Shown here in pieces: positions 26,374-33,778 of a stretch of DNA of 64,000 nucleotides (positions are counted from its first letter, which is position 1; each line of letters starts with the position of its first letter). The DNA comes from Streptomyces liliiviolaceus (GTDB taxonomy: Bacteria > Actinomycetota > Actinomycetes > Streptomycetales > Streptomycetaceae): positions 620,001 to 684,000 of the forward strand of contig NZ_JAGPYQ010000002.1 of assembly GCF_018070025.1 (NCBI RefSeq), written 5' to 3'. The notes beneath the pieces were generated by a model, which had not been told where the DNA came from, did no database searches, and worked only from the letters and a program-made list of their open reading frames with translations. The position numbers and the translations under genes are program-made.

Positions 26374-26511
26374 TCGGGGGCGTGGGGAGCGGCGCGGCCC
26401 TCAGGGGCACGGGGAACGGCACAGTTTTCAGGGGCGCGGGGAACTGCGCAATCTTTGGGGGCGCGGGGAACGGCGCAATCGTTAGGGGCGCGGGGAACGG
26501 CGCGACCAGCC
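26374..26511. repeat. five-copy tandem array of the dispersed repeat, 27-bp period
   Basis: Five successive units of the form AGGGGCGCGGGGAACGGCGC have the equivalent cytosine at 26381, 26408, 26435, 26462 and 26489, an exact 27-bp period. The last unit carries the CCCCCACCGGGCCCGCACCCG extension, and a sixth copy follows at 26552-26571. The array fills the gap between the tetR 3' end (26598) and the ureA upstream region. There is no gene in 26196-26597. Confidence 0.92.
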
Positions 26512-26597
26512 CCCACCGGGCCCGCACCCGACAACAGACCCCAGCCACCCCAGGGGCGCGGGGAACGGCGCAACCAGCCACAAACGGCCCCGCACAA

Positions 26598-27227
26598 CTA
26601 CCCCCGCACACTCATCAACGCCCGCAACCCATCCTGCAACACCTCCGCCGGCGCCGTACCGAACAGCGCCTGCTGCGCGGCAAACCCCTGCGCCGCGGCA
26701 ATGAGCGTCCGCGCAACATGCTCCGCAGGAATGTCCGCCCGCATCACCCCCGCCTCCTGATACCCCTCCACGACCTTCACCCAGGCATCGCGCACCGCCC
26801 CGAACCCCTCCCGCAACAGCGCCGACAGCTCACCGTCACGAAGGGTCTCCGTCCAGACCTGCACCATCAGCCGGGGGAAAGAGGTCTCACCCTCCCAGGT
26901 CAGGCCGTACTTGCCCGTCTCACCCCCCATCCCGAGCACCTGGGTCATGACCCGGCCCACCAGCACGTCGGGCATCGGCGGCGGAGAGTGCCGGGCCGCG
27001 TCCTCGAAGGCCTCGCGGATCCCCCCGAGGACCTCGGTGACGATCGCCGCGATCAGCTCGTCCTTCCCGCTGAAGTAGCGGTAGACGGCCCCCGCCGAGA
27101 GGTTCACCTCTTTCAGCACGTCCTGCATGGACGTGGCGTGGAACCCGTTGCGGGCGAAGCAGCGGGCCGCGCCGTCGAGGATCTGGCGGCGACGGGCGTC
27201 GAGGTGTTCCTGGGATACGCGAGCCAT
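26598..27227 (-). CDS. TetR/AcrR-family transcriptional regulator
   Basis: 209 aa. The helix-turn-helix occupies residues ~10-55 (ILDGAARCFARNGFHATSM, LSAGAVYRYFSGKDELI). It is divergent from a membrane-protein gene. Two near-identical 19-bp elements in the 125-bp intergenic region are the likely operators. The ATG at 27227 begins the TetR fold exactly; the open frame further upstream runs across these elements. Presumably it represses the membrane protein and itself. Ligand unknown. Confidence 0.9.
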   Translation of the reverse strand: MARVSQEHLDARRRQILDGAARCFARNGFHATSMQDVLKEVNLSAGAVYRYFSGKDELIAAIVTEVLGGIREAFEDAARHSPPPMPDVLVGRVMTQVLGMGGETGKYGLTWEGETSFPRLMVQVWTETLRDGELSALLREGFGAVRDAWVKVVEGYQEAGVMRADIPAEHVARTLIAAAQGFAAQQALFGTAPAEVLQDGLRALMSVRG

Positions 27228-27240
27228 GCCCCTGAAACTA

Positions 27241-27317
27241 AAACGAACATTCCTTCTTGACAAGCCCGGACACCGGCGGGACAGTGGGCGCACAGCTAAA
27301 ACGAACGATCCTTCTTT
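27241..27317. promoter_or_regulatory. duplicated operator-like element between tetR and membrane-protein gene
   Basis: AAAACGAACATTCCTTCTT at 27241-27259 and AAAACGAACGATCCTTCTT at 27299-27317 are direct repeats 58 bp apart in an AT-rich divergent promoter region. Each has a weak internal dyad (GAAC..TTC). One copy lies close to each gene start, as expected for a repressor controlling both. Confidence 0.6.
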
Positions 27318-27351
27318 TTAAGGCACCCTCACCCGAATCGAGGAAAGAAGC

Positions 27352-28380
27352 ATGTCCGCCACGTCCGCTACGTCCGCGTCCACGTCATCGGCGCCCCCGG
27401 CCGCGACGGCGCCCCACGCCTCCCCGCAGCCGCCGCACCGCCGCCACATCGCAGCCGTCGTCCTGCTGGTCCCGGTCCTGGCGGCCCTCGCCTTGTGGGC
27501 CTTCGCCTGGCCCGCGGCCCGAACGGCCCCGCACGATCTGCCGCTGGGCGTGGCGGGTCCGGCGGCCGCGACCGCCCAGGTGCAGAAGCAACTCGAAGCC
27601 CACGAGGGCGCCTTCGAGATCCACCGCTACGCGGACGAGGCCGCCGCGCGGGACGCCATCGAGGACCGGACCGTATACGGCGCGGTCGTCGTCACCGCGC
27701 AGGGCCCCAAGCTGCTCACCGCCTCGGCGGCGAGCCCGCTCGTGGCGCAGTCGCTCCAGCAGGCCGTGGCCCAGCGGGCGGCCGGCGCCCCGATGGAGAC
27801 CGTCGACGTCGTACCGGCCGCCGCGGACGACCCGCGCGGCTCGGTCCTGACGTCCAGCGTGCTGCCCATGACGCTGGCCGGAATCGCCGCGGGAGCGGTG
27901 GTGACCCTGCTGGGTCTGCGCGGCCGACGCGCGGTCGCCGCGCTGGTCGGCGCTGCCCTGGTGGTGGGTACGGTGGCCGCGCTCATCGCGGGCAACTGGC
28001 TCGGGGCCCTGACCGGGAGCTGGTGGCCCGAGGCGGGTGCGCTGGCGCTCTCGACGCTGGCCGTGAGCGCCGCCGTCGCGGGACTCGCCGCGCTGCTCGG
28101 CACGCCGGGGATCGGGCTCGGGGCGTTCGTGGTGATGATGCTCGGCAATCCGTTCTCCGGGGCGAGTTCGGCACCCGAGATGCTGCCGGCGCCGGTCGGC
28201 GTGATCGGCCAGTGGCTGCCGCCGGGGGCCGGGGCGTCGCTTCTGCGCTCGGTCTCCTTCTTCGACGGGGCGGCGGCGGGCGGGCCCGCGTTGACGTTGG
28301 CGTGGTGGGCCGTGCTGGGGCTGGGGGCGGTGCTGCTGGGCAGCGCGCTCAAGCGCCGCGCGGCGTCGGTCACGCCCTGA
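27352..28380 (+). CDS. ABC-2/YhgE-type multi-pass membrane protein
   Basis: 342 aa. An Ala/Ser/Pro-rich cytoplasmic N-terminus is followed by a first membrane helix (~33-53) and an extracytoplasmic domain (~54-165). A block of five C-terminal membrane helices follows (TLAGIAAGAVVTLLG onward). This one-long-loop topology matches YhgE/Pip- or ABC-2-like efflux permeases without a linked ATPase gene. It is divergent from tetR with shared operators, so a drug- or stress-induced export role is plausible but unproven. Confidence 0.75.
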   Translation: MSATSATSASTSSAPPAATAPHASPQPPHRRHIAAVVLLVPVLAALALWAFAWPAARTAPHDLPLGVAGPAAATAQVQKQLEAHEGAFEIHRYADEAAARDAIEDRTVYGAVVVTAQGPKLLTASAASPLVAQSLQQAVAQRAAGAPMETVDVVPAAADDPRGSVLTSSVLPMTLAGIAAGAVVTLLGLRGRRAVAALVGAALVVGTVAALIAGNWLGALTGSWWPEAGALALSTLAVSAAVAGLAALLGTPGIGLGAFVVMMLGNPFSGASSAPEMLPAPVGVIGQWLPPGAGASLLRSVSFFDGAAAGGPALTLAWWAVLGLGAVLLGSALKRRAASVTP

Positions 28381-28398
28381 GCCCTCACCCCACGGACC

Positions 28399-28442
28399 GA
28401 CCGTGCGCCCCCGCAGTAGCGGACGGGGGTGCACGGTCTTTT
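28399..28442 (+). terminator. hairpin terminator after the membrane-protein gene
   Basis: GACCGTGC (28399-28406) pairs with GCACGGTC (28431-28438), the stem extended by CCCCC/GGGGG, and is followed by a T run. Confidence 0.7.
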
Positions 28443-28919
28443 CACTTGCGTGCGCTTCCACACGGGGTGCGGCCCGGCGGGGGCTGGCCGCGCAGTTCCC
28501 CGCGCCCCTAGGTGAGTCACGGCGCAGGCGACCTGTCCACCTCGCCCACTCACGCCTCATCGCCGCAGTTCCGCGTGCTCCCAGGTGAGCGACGCCCAGG
28601 CAGCCTGTCCACCTCGCCCGCTATCGCGTCGACACCGGGTGCGGGCCGGTGGGGGCGGGCCGCGCAGTTCCCCGCGCCCCTAGGTGGATAGCGGCGCAGG
28701 CAGCGATCTGGGCAAGCGGCGACCGGGGCAGCCTGTCTGCCGGCTTCGGCTTGGTGCGTGATGCGTGCGTGCGTGGCGAGTGTCGGAGGCCCGGGGAACT
28801 GCACACCCGCAGCCACCCCACCCACCCAGGGGCGCGGGGAACTGCGCGGCTCACCCCCACCGGCCCGCACCCGGCGACGAACCCGCGATGAACCCCACCC
28901 AGGGCCCAGCCCAGCCCAC
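28443..28919. repeat. repeat-rich intergenic region with three dispersed-repeat copies
   Basis: Forward copies at 28490-28509 and 28662-28681 and a reverse copy at 28828-28847, each with the GGTGGGGGC/CCCCCACC extension. Between them a ~70-bp imperfect direct duplication carries CCTGTCCACCTCGCCC twice (about 28532 and 28604). No protein-coding signal was found. Confidence 0.75.
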
Positions 28920-29216
28920 CTACGACACCCCCGGCCCCCGATGCTCCGCCGCGATCCCGAACCGCTGTCGTTCGCCGGAGGCGGACGCGGGTGCGGACCC
29001 ATGGACCCCGGACACCGAGCGGATCACCCGCTCGTCCCCCACCGCGTCGAGCTTCTCAAGTCGCTCCAGGTCAGCCGCGGAGACCAGGGCGACGAGGGGC
29101 TTTCCGTGCCGCGTCACGACGACGCGTTCCGCGCCGTACACCACGCGGTTGATCAGGTCGGCGAGTTCAGCCCTGGCTTGCGTCACCGGAATCTCGTAGG
29201 CCATGCTCCCCATCAT
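28920..29216 (-). CDS. Phd/YefM-family antitoxin
   Basis: About 98 aa. The N-terminal 50 residues are the Phd/YefM DNA-binding fold (YEIPVTQARAELADLINRV, VVVTRHGKPLVALVSAADLERLE). The extended, low-complexity C-terminus would normally neutralise a toxin, but no toxin gene is adjacent. Start is uncertain: ATG 29216 or 29204, neither with a good Shine-Dalgarno. It is divergent from a ClpP-like gene across overlapping palindromes that it may bind. Confidence 0.82.
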   Translation of the reverse strand: MMGSMAYEIPVTQARAELADLINRVVYGAERVVVTRHGKPLVALVSAADLERLEKLDAVGDERVIRSVSGVHGSAPASASGERQRFGIAAEHRGPGVS

Positions 29217-29222
29217 AACGTG

Positions 29223-29251
29223 ATGTACGTCCTGTACATTTTTTACAGGAC
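29223..29251. promoter_or_regulatory. overlapping palindromes in the antitoxin/clpP-like divergent promoter
   Basis: ATGTAC-N5-GTACAT (29223-29239) overlaps GTCCTGTA-N7-TACAGGAC (29229-29251), both with perfect arms. A TACATT hexamer at 29235-29240 could be the -10 of the clpP-like gene. Neither matches the ClgR or PopR boxes I know. Confidence 0.6.
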
Positions 29252-29274
29252 CTCTCCCGGAGGAGGCGCATGTC

Positions 29275-29865
29275 GTGACCCGCTCAACAAACCGACCTTC
29301 CGCCCGACCGTCCGCCCGCCACGTCCTGCCCGAGTTCACCGAGCGCACCAGTTCGGGGACGCGGACCCTGGACCCGTACTCCAAGCTCCTCGAAGAGCGG
29401 ATCGTGTTTCTCGGGACGCCGATCGACGACACGTACGCGGCGGCCGTCCACGACACGATGCGGTACGTCAGCTGCGAGGTGGAGACCGTCTGCCTCGGGC
29501 AGGCCGCGTCCGCCGCCGCGGTGCTGCTGGCGGCGGGCACACCGGGCAAGCGGTACGCGCTGCCGGGCGCCCGCGTCCTGCTCCAGCAGCCGCACCTGTC
29601 GGAGCCGGTCCAGGGCCAGGCGTCCGACCTGGCCATCCAGGCGGACGAACTGCTGCGCACCCGCGCCCGGATGGAGGAGCTGCTCGCCCGGCACACGGGG
29701 CGGAGCCGGGAGCGGATCGGCGCGGACATCGAGCGGGACACGATCCTCGACGCCCGCCAGGCCCTGGAGTACGGGCTGATCGACCGGATCGTCCCCAGCC
29801 GCAAGGCAGCCCTCGGCGCGCCCGACGACGCATCAGGCACGTCCGACACCCCCGGCGTGGGGTGA
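29275..29865 (+). CDS. degenerate ClpP-like protein (probable pseudoprotease)
   Basis: 196 aa, clearly related to the Clp protease proteolytic subunit ([56 protein letters not shown]). Two key parts are altered. About 36 residues that normally carry the glycine-rich SPGGS oxyanion loop are missing between GTPIDDT and the HDTMRYV segment. The catalytic His of the family HQP motif is Gln (LLQQP). The nucleophile Ser in QAAS and the Asp in ERD remain. It should be catalytically dead unless it works as a structural ring subunit. GTG start after GGAGGAGG. Reading frame intact. Confidence 0.85.
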   Translation: MTRSTNRPSARPSARHVLPEFTERTSSGTRTLDPYSKLLEERIVFLGTPIDDTYAAAVHDTMRYVSCEVETVCLGQAASAAAVLLAAGTPGKRYALPGARVLLQQPHLSEPVQGQASDLAIQADELLRTRARMEELLARHTGRSRERIGADIERDTILDARQALEYGLIDRIVPSRKAALGAPDDASGTSDTPGVG

Positions 29866-29872
29866 TCCGCCG

Positions 29873-30181
29873 ATGCTCCCACCCGAGTTGCCCCCGCTGC
29901 CGGCCCTGACCCGGGCCGAGGCAGAGCTGATCGACCGCTATCTGGAGGTGGTCGACCTGCTCGGCCGGATCAACCCGGCGCACTCCGGCGACACCTACCG
30001 CGGACTGCGCGCGGCCCAGGCACTGGTCGGCAGGGCCACCGCGCTGCGCGACGCCCTGACCCTGATGCACCAGCGGGGCGAGAACGAGCTGCACGCCGCA
30101 ACCCTGGCGCGGGCCCTGCGCGTCCTCGACGGTGAGCGCAGGGCGCGCCGGGTCGCCCTGCCGCCCGGCTCCGACACCTGA
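29873..30181 (+). CDS. small hypothetical protein downstream of clpP-like gene
   Basis: 102 aa, mostly alpha-helical, with Leu/Ala/Arg-rich segments (LIDRYLEVVDLLGRINP, LRAAQALVGRATALRDALTLM). No signal peptide or membrane segment. It starts 7 nt after the clpP-like stop and is probably cotranscribed. No family recognised. Codon usage is normal, which supports a real gene. Confidence 0.6.
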   Translation: MLPPELPPLPALTRAEAELIDRYLEVVDLLGRINPAHSGDTYRGLRAAQALVGRATALRDALTLMHQRGENELHAATLARALRVLDGERRARRVALPPGSDT

Positions 30182-30564
30182 CGTACACCCACCGCTCCGG
30201 CCTCGCACAGGCACTTGACGAGGCGTCCGCACCAGAGTTGAAACGGACCAGAAGGTGTACCCCCGGTTGGCGTAGCCGGAGCTGCTCCCACAGGCCCGCG
30301 GGAGTTGCGCAAGGCGCGTACGTCCGGGGCGGAATCAACCATTCCGGTGCTGGTGCGGGGGTCCTTGAGGCTCTCGACGCCCACCCGTAGAAAGGGCTGT
30401 CCACCCGAACGGGTGAGTGGTGAGTAAGCCCACAAATCGCCGATTCCGCTCGGCTTTTGGGACATCAGTGCGTCAAGATCCCTGCGACGACAAGCCCCCG
30501 CCAGAAGCGGCGGGGCGGTCCGGGCGGACGCCGAGTCCTGCCGCTGCCCGGATGACCGGTCGAC
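30182..30564. other. long untranslated region before the riboswitch
   Basis: No gene visible. It holds the palindrome CACCCG-AA-CGGGTG (30402-30415), a hairpin GCCCCCGCC...GGCGGGGC near 30493-30518, and presumably the promoter for the riboswitch-NlpC transcript. Confidence 0.5.
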
Positions 30565-30705
30565 AGAAGTGCATCGGCAGGAGTGGAGGACCCAGGCACG
30601 ACGGGCCGCCGGAGAGATCCGAGTGGCCCTTGGGGTGAAGCCGCAGCTGCGGCCGGGCAACTTCGCCAGCCCGAATCCGACAGGTCATCCTTCACAGGCG
30701 GCTGA
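30565..30705 (+). ncRNA. ydaO/yuaA-type cyclic di-AMP riboswitch
   Basis: The leader of the NlpC/P60 gene contains the conserved blocks of the ydaO class in order: GGACCCAGGC, GGCCCTTGGGGTGAAGCCGC, GGGCAACTTCGCC, CCCGAATCCGACAGGTCA and CACAGGCGG. In actinobacteria this riboswitch turns off cell-wall hydrolase genes (rpf and NlpC/P60 types) when c-di-AMP is abundant. The location 15 nt before a cell-wall endopeptidase Shine-Dalgarno fits. Boundaries are approximate. Confidence 0.88.
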
Positions 30706-30718
30706 CGAAGGGTTGCGC

Positions 30719-31192
30719 ATGACTGCGCTCAATCGTGTCCCGTCGCTGTTCAGCAGGGCCGGTACCGCATCGGTCCTCACCATCGCCGCCGTAGGCGGCG
30801 GCATAGTGGCCCCCGGCTTCGCGTCCGACGCGGAAGCGGCCACCCCCGCGACGAAGGCACTCAAGGTGGCGGCCTCCAAGAAGGGTTCCCCGTACAAGTA
30901 CGGGGCCGTGGGGCCCAAGCGCTTCGACTGCTCCGGCCTCACGCTCTACTCGTTCAAGAAGGCGGGCAAGAAGCTGCCCCGCACGGCCGCGGCCCAGTAC
31001 AACAAGACGAACCACGTCTCCTCCTCGAACCGCAAGCAGGGGGACCTGGTCTTCTTCCACTCGGGCCGGAACGTCTACCACGTGGGCATCTACGCCGGTA
31101 AGGGACGGATCTGGCACTCCCCGAAGACCGGGGACGTGGTGAAGCTCCAGAAGATCTGGACCAAGAGCGTCTGGTACGGCCGGGTCAGGTGA
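30719..31192 (+). CDS. secreted NlpC/P60 cell-wall endopeptidase
   Basis: 157 aa. Sec signal peptide ending AEA (~residue 40), then a compact NlpC/P60 domain that cleaves peptidoglycan stem peptides. Catalytic Cys71 (RFDCSG), His121 (VYHVGIY) and third residue His133 (IWHSP). No LysM or other binding domain, so it is a minimal hydrolase. ATG with GAAGGG. Expression is expected to fall at high c-di-AMP through the upstream riboswitch. A perfect hairpin terminator follows. Confidence 0.93.
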   Translation: MTALNRVPSLFSRAGTASVLTIAAVGGGIVAPGFASDAEAATPATKALKVAASKKGSPYKYGAVGPKRFDCSGLTLYSFKKAGKKLPRTAAAQYNKTNHVSSSNRKQGDLVFFHSGRNVYHVGIYAGKGRIWHSPKTGDVVKLQKIWTKSVWYGRVR

Positions 31193-31200
31193 TCCGCCCG

Positions 31201-31239
31201 CGGGGTGGCCGTGGTGATCGGATCGCCACGGCCACCCCG
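31201..31239 (+). terminator. hairpin terminator after NlpC/P60 gene
   Basis: CGGGGTGGCCGTGG (31201-31214) and CCACGGCCACCCCG (31226-31239) are perfectly complementary with an 11-nt loop. Confidence 0.8.
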
Positions 31240-31300
31240 TGAGGGACCCGTCCCGACACCCGTGAGGGACCAGGACCTGACGCGTGATTTCGGCCGCTGA

Positions 31301-31813
31301 ATGGTTACTCGTTCACTCATGGACGATCCGCACCACCACGAGGAGCGCGACGAGACCCGTCTTGAGCGCGCCGACCGGAATTTCCTCGAACTCCTCCAGG
31401 AGCTACGGGTCACCCAGACGGGCATCCAGATCCTCTTCGCCTTCCTGCTGACCCTCGCCTTCACCCCGCGGTTCCCGTCCCTCGACACCGTGCAGCGCAC
31501 CACGTACGTCGTCACCCTGCTGCTCGCGGTCCTGGCGGCCGCGCTCTTCACGGCCCCCGCCGCCCTGCACCGCCGGCTGTTCCAGCAGGGCGCCAAGCCT
31601 CTGCTGGTCAAAACCTCGTCCCGGCTCGCGCAGATCGGTCTGGCCGCGCTCGCGCTCGCTCTCACCGGTTCCATGCTGCTCGTCGTGGACGTGGCGGTGG
31701 ACAGGACCGAGGGGATCGTGGCCGGGGCGACCACTCTGCTCCTGTGCGTCGGGCTGTGGGAGGTCCTGCCGTATCTGCTGAAGCGGGCCGCGGACAAGAA
31801 TCCGGACGTCTAG
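31301..31813 (+). CDS. DUF6328-like membrane protein
   Basis: 170 aa. A charged, His/Glu-rich N-terminus is followed by four predicted membrane helices (about 40-60, 70-92, 108-130, 135-158) and the RVTQTGIQILFAFLLTL segment. Resembles a conserved actinobacterial family of unknown function (DUF6328). No clear Shine-Dalgarno; ATG 31301 or 31319 could start it. Transcribed alone. Confidence 0.75.
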   Translation: MVTRSLMDDPHHHEERDETRLERADRNFLELLQELRVTQTGIQILFAFLLTLAFTPRFPSLDTVQRTTYVVTLLLAVLAAALFTAPAALHRRLFQQGAKPLLVKTSSRLAQIGLAALALALTGSMLLVVDVAVDRTEGIVAGATTLLLCVGLWEVLPYLLKRAADKNPDV

Positions 31814-31913
31814 GCGGTTCGCCGGACGTCCGGTGCGTTGTGCCTTGCGCCTTGTGCGTTGGGTCTTGAGCGCTGTGCGTTGTGCCTTGTCCGCGGGCTC
31901 GTCGTGGCTGGGC

Positions 31914-31933
31914 GCGCAGTTCCCCGCGCCCCT
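31914..31933 (+). repeat. dispersed 20-bp repeat, forward copy
   Basis: Exact 20-mer between convergent genes ending at 31813 and 31959. Just upstream (31835-31890) is a low-complexity stretch with repeated TTGTGC/TTGCGC words. Confidence 0.85.
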
Positions 31934-31958
31934 TCAGGGCGCTGCCCCAGGCGGTTGA

Positions 31959-32402
31959 TCACTCGGCCCGGACCGGCTGTGCCGGGGCCGTCCAGGGGAG
32001 CATGATCGATACGGTCTTTCCGCCCTCTCTGGTGGGGCGGACCGTGAGCTTGCCGCCGGACTCCGCCGTCAGCCAGCGGATGATCACCATGCCCCGGCCG
32101 TTGTCCTGCTGGACGGCCGCGGGCAGCCGTTTCGGGAAGCGCGGGTGGCTGTCGGTCACACCGATGAGCAGTTGTTCGTCACGGTCGAGTTCGATGTCCA
32201 CCGTGAAGGTGGGTGACAGCCCGAAGGTGTGTTGTACCGCGTTCGTGGCGAGTTCGGAGACGATGAGCCGGACCGTGTCCGCGGTCTCCGAGTCGGACGG
32301 CAGTCCCCATTCGGCCAGCACGTCGGTGACATACGTACGGGCGGCGGAGACCGAGGCGGGATCGCTCGGCAGAGTGACGGATGCTTCCTGGTGGTCTGCC
32401 AT
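31959..32402 (-). CDS. HATPase anti-sigma/SpoIIAB-like ATP-binding protein
   Basis: 147-residue stand-alone GHKL ATPase: VSELATNAVQHT (N-box), GVTDSHPR (altered G1 box) and GRGMVIIRWL (G2). Such RsbW/SpoIIAB-like proteins bind sigma factors or regulators. It sits divergent to an XRE-type regulator with DUF5753 and a DUF397 protein, the WhiJ/AbaA-like trio repeated many times in Streptomyces and tied to development and antibiotic timing. ATG 32402 chosen (AAGGGA upstream); a GTG seven codons earlier is possible. Confidence 0.88.
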   Translation of the reverse strand: MADHQEASVTLPSDPASVSAARTYVTDVLAEWGLPSDSETADTVRLIVSELATNAVQHTFGLSPTFTVDIELDRDEQLLIGVTDSHPRFPKRLPAAVQQDNGRGMVIIRWLTAESGGKLTVRPTREGGKTVSIMLPWTAPAQPVRAE

Positions 32403-32523
32403 GCGACGTCGTCCCTTTCCCACGGGACCGGGGTCCGACCGAAGCGGATGACTTCGAGACGGTCCCGGACTGGTGCTTGCGCCAGAGTGCCACTACCTCG
32501 GCGTTCGTGGTGCCGATCCACCA

Positions 32524-32539
32524 AGATATGCATATATCT
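32524..32539. promoter_or_regulatory. AT-rich dyad in the divergent regulator promoter
   Basis: AGATAT-GCAT-ATATCT, a 16-bp AT-rich inverted repeat, in a chromosome where such runs are rare. It lies midway between the HATPase and XRE genes and could be the site of the XRE protein. Confidence 0.4.
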
Positions 32540-32662
32540 GTCGCTCGAAGCGGTGAACTCTGCGCCCGTCGACCGTATTTGGGCGGGCAGCTGGTTTGTC
32601 CTCTACCGTCGGCGTGACGCCGGGCGCTGTAGCGCCTGCGCGACGGTCGGAAGGAGACGGCC

Positions 32663-33532
32663 ATGCAGTACGGCCCCGCGGTACGCCGCCGTAAGCTCGG
32701 CACCGAACTGCGTGCCCTGCGCGCCCGCGCGGGCCTCACGAGCGGCGAGGCCGCGCGGCTCGTGGGCTGGCACCAGTCGAAGGTGAGCCGGATCGAGACC
32801 GGCCGCAGCGGGGTCAAGGCCGCCGACGTGCGGCGCCTCCTGGACGCGTACGACGTCCGGGACCCGGAGCTGCACGAGTTGCTCGTCGTGCTGGCGGGCG
32901 CGGACGGCGACGGCCGGCACCACTGGTGGCACGCCTACCGGGGCCTTCTGCCGTCGACGTACAGCGATTTCATCAGCCTTGAGGCGCAGGCGGACGCGAT
33001 GCGCACGCTGGAGAACTCCGTGGTGCCGGGGCTCCTGCAGACACCGGAGTACGCCCGTGAGGTGACCCGCGCCGCCCTGGACGGGGTGCCCGACGGCAAG
33101 GTCGACGCTCTGGTCGAGATGCTGGTGAAGGTGCGCCTCGCGCGCCAGGACGTACTGCGTTCGAACAAACCGCTCCGGCTGAGTGTCGTTCTGGACGAGG
33201 CGGTACTGCGACGGACCGTGGGCGGACCGGACGTCATGGCACGGCAGTTGGACCGGTTGCGGGAGGCCGCGCACCTCCCTCACGTGCGGATTCAGGTGCT
33301 TCCCTTCGGAGTTGGGGCTCACATCGGAGTCACAGGTCCCTTTGTTATTTTTTCGTTTACGAACAGATCTGATCTGGACGTGGTTGTTCTCGACCACTTG
33401 ACGAGTAGCCTTTATCTCGAACAGAGGGAAGACCTCCAGTCGTACGTAGAGGCCTTCACCTCCCTTCAGGGCCAGGCCCTTTCGCCCGAGGACACGTTGG
33501 ATCTCATCGCCGGTGTAGCTGACGGCGCATAA
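32663..33532 (+). CDS. XRE-family regulator with DUF5753 domain (WhiJ/AbaA-like)
   Basis: 289 aa. Helix-turn-helix at ~14-68 (LRALRARAGLTSGEAARLVGWHQSKVSRIE) and DUF5753 domain (~95-280) containing ENSVVPGLLQTPEYAR and GVGAHIGVTGPFVIFSF. ATG after GGAAGGAG. DUF397 gene follows 9 nt on, HATPase gene is divergent. The codons around 33336-33375 are strikingly AT-rich (Phe-Val-Ile-Phe-Ser-Phe run) compared with the rest. Confidence 0.92.
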   Translation: MQYGPAVRRRKLGTELRALRARAGLTSGEAARLVGWHQSKVSRIETGRSGVKAADVRRLLDAYDVRDPELHELLVVLAGADGDGRHHWWHAYRGLLPSTYSDFISLEAQADAMRTLENSVVPGLLQTPEYAREVTRAALDGVPDGKVDALVEMLVKVRLARQDVLRSNKPLRLSVVLDEAVLRRTVGGPDVMARQLDRLREAAHLPHVRIQVLPFGVGAHIGVTGPFVIFSFTNRSDLDVVVLDHLTSSLYLEQREDLQSYVEAFTSLQGQALSPEDTLDLIAGVADGA

Positions 33533-33541
33533 GGAGGCACC

Positions 33542-33778
33542 ATGCCCGCCACGCCTCGGTACGTACCTTCCAGCACCCATCCCAGCGCTCATCTGCACGG
33601 TGTGCGGTGGTGGCGCAGCAGCCGCAGCACGGGAATGAACAACTGCGTCGAGACGGCCCGGCCGGACTCCGGCCCGTGGGCCGGACTGCTCGCGGTGCGC
33701 GACTCCAAGGACGCGTCGGGGCCCGCCCTGCTCTTCGCCCCCGCGGCCTGGGAAGGCTTTATCGGCGCGCTTCGATGA
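33542..33778 (+). CDS. DUF397-domain protein
   Basis: 78 aa with the DUF397 hallmark WWRSSRSTGMNNCVETA and [23 protein letters not shown]. Members, as in the BldB/WhiJ-associated set, work with the adjacent XRE regulator, often as an antagonist or toxin-like partner. ATG after AAGGAGG. Its last 20 bases overlap the end of the convergent bioF gene. Confidence 0.93.
   Translation: MPATPRYVPSSTHPSAHLHGVRWWRSSRSTGMNNCVETARPDSGPWAGLLAVRDSKDASGPALLFAPAAWEGFIGALR

Noticed and set aside
26374..26571. CRISPR-like array
   Set aside because: The units repeat with no unique spacers of regular length and no cas genes are present; it is a simple tandem repeat.
26382..27260. Plus-strand frame spanning the 27-bp repeat array and tetR
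   Set aside because: Translation is driven by the repeats and by antisense of tetR; no start signal.
27299..27345. Riboswitch in the leader of the membrane-protein gene
   Set aside because: The region is short and explained by the operator-like repeats and promoter; no conserved RNA motif.
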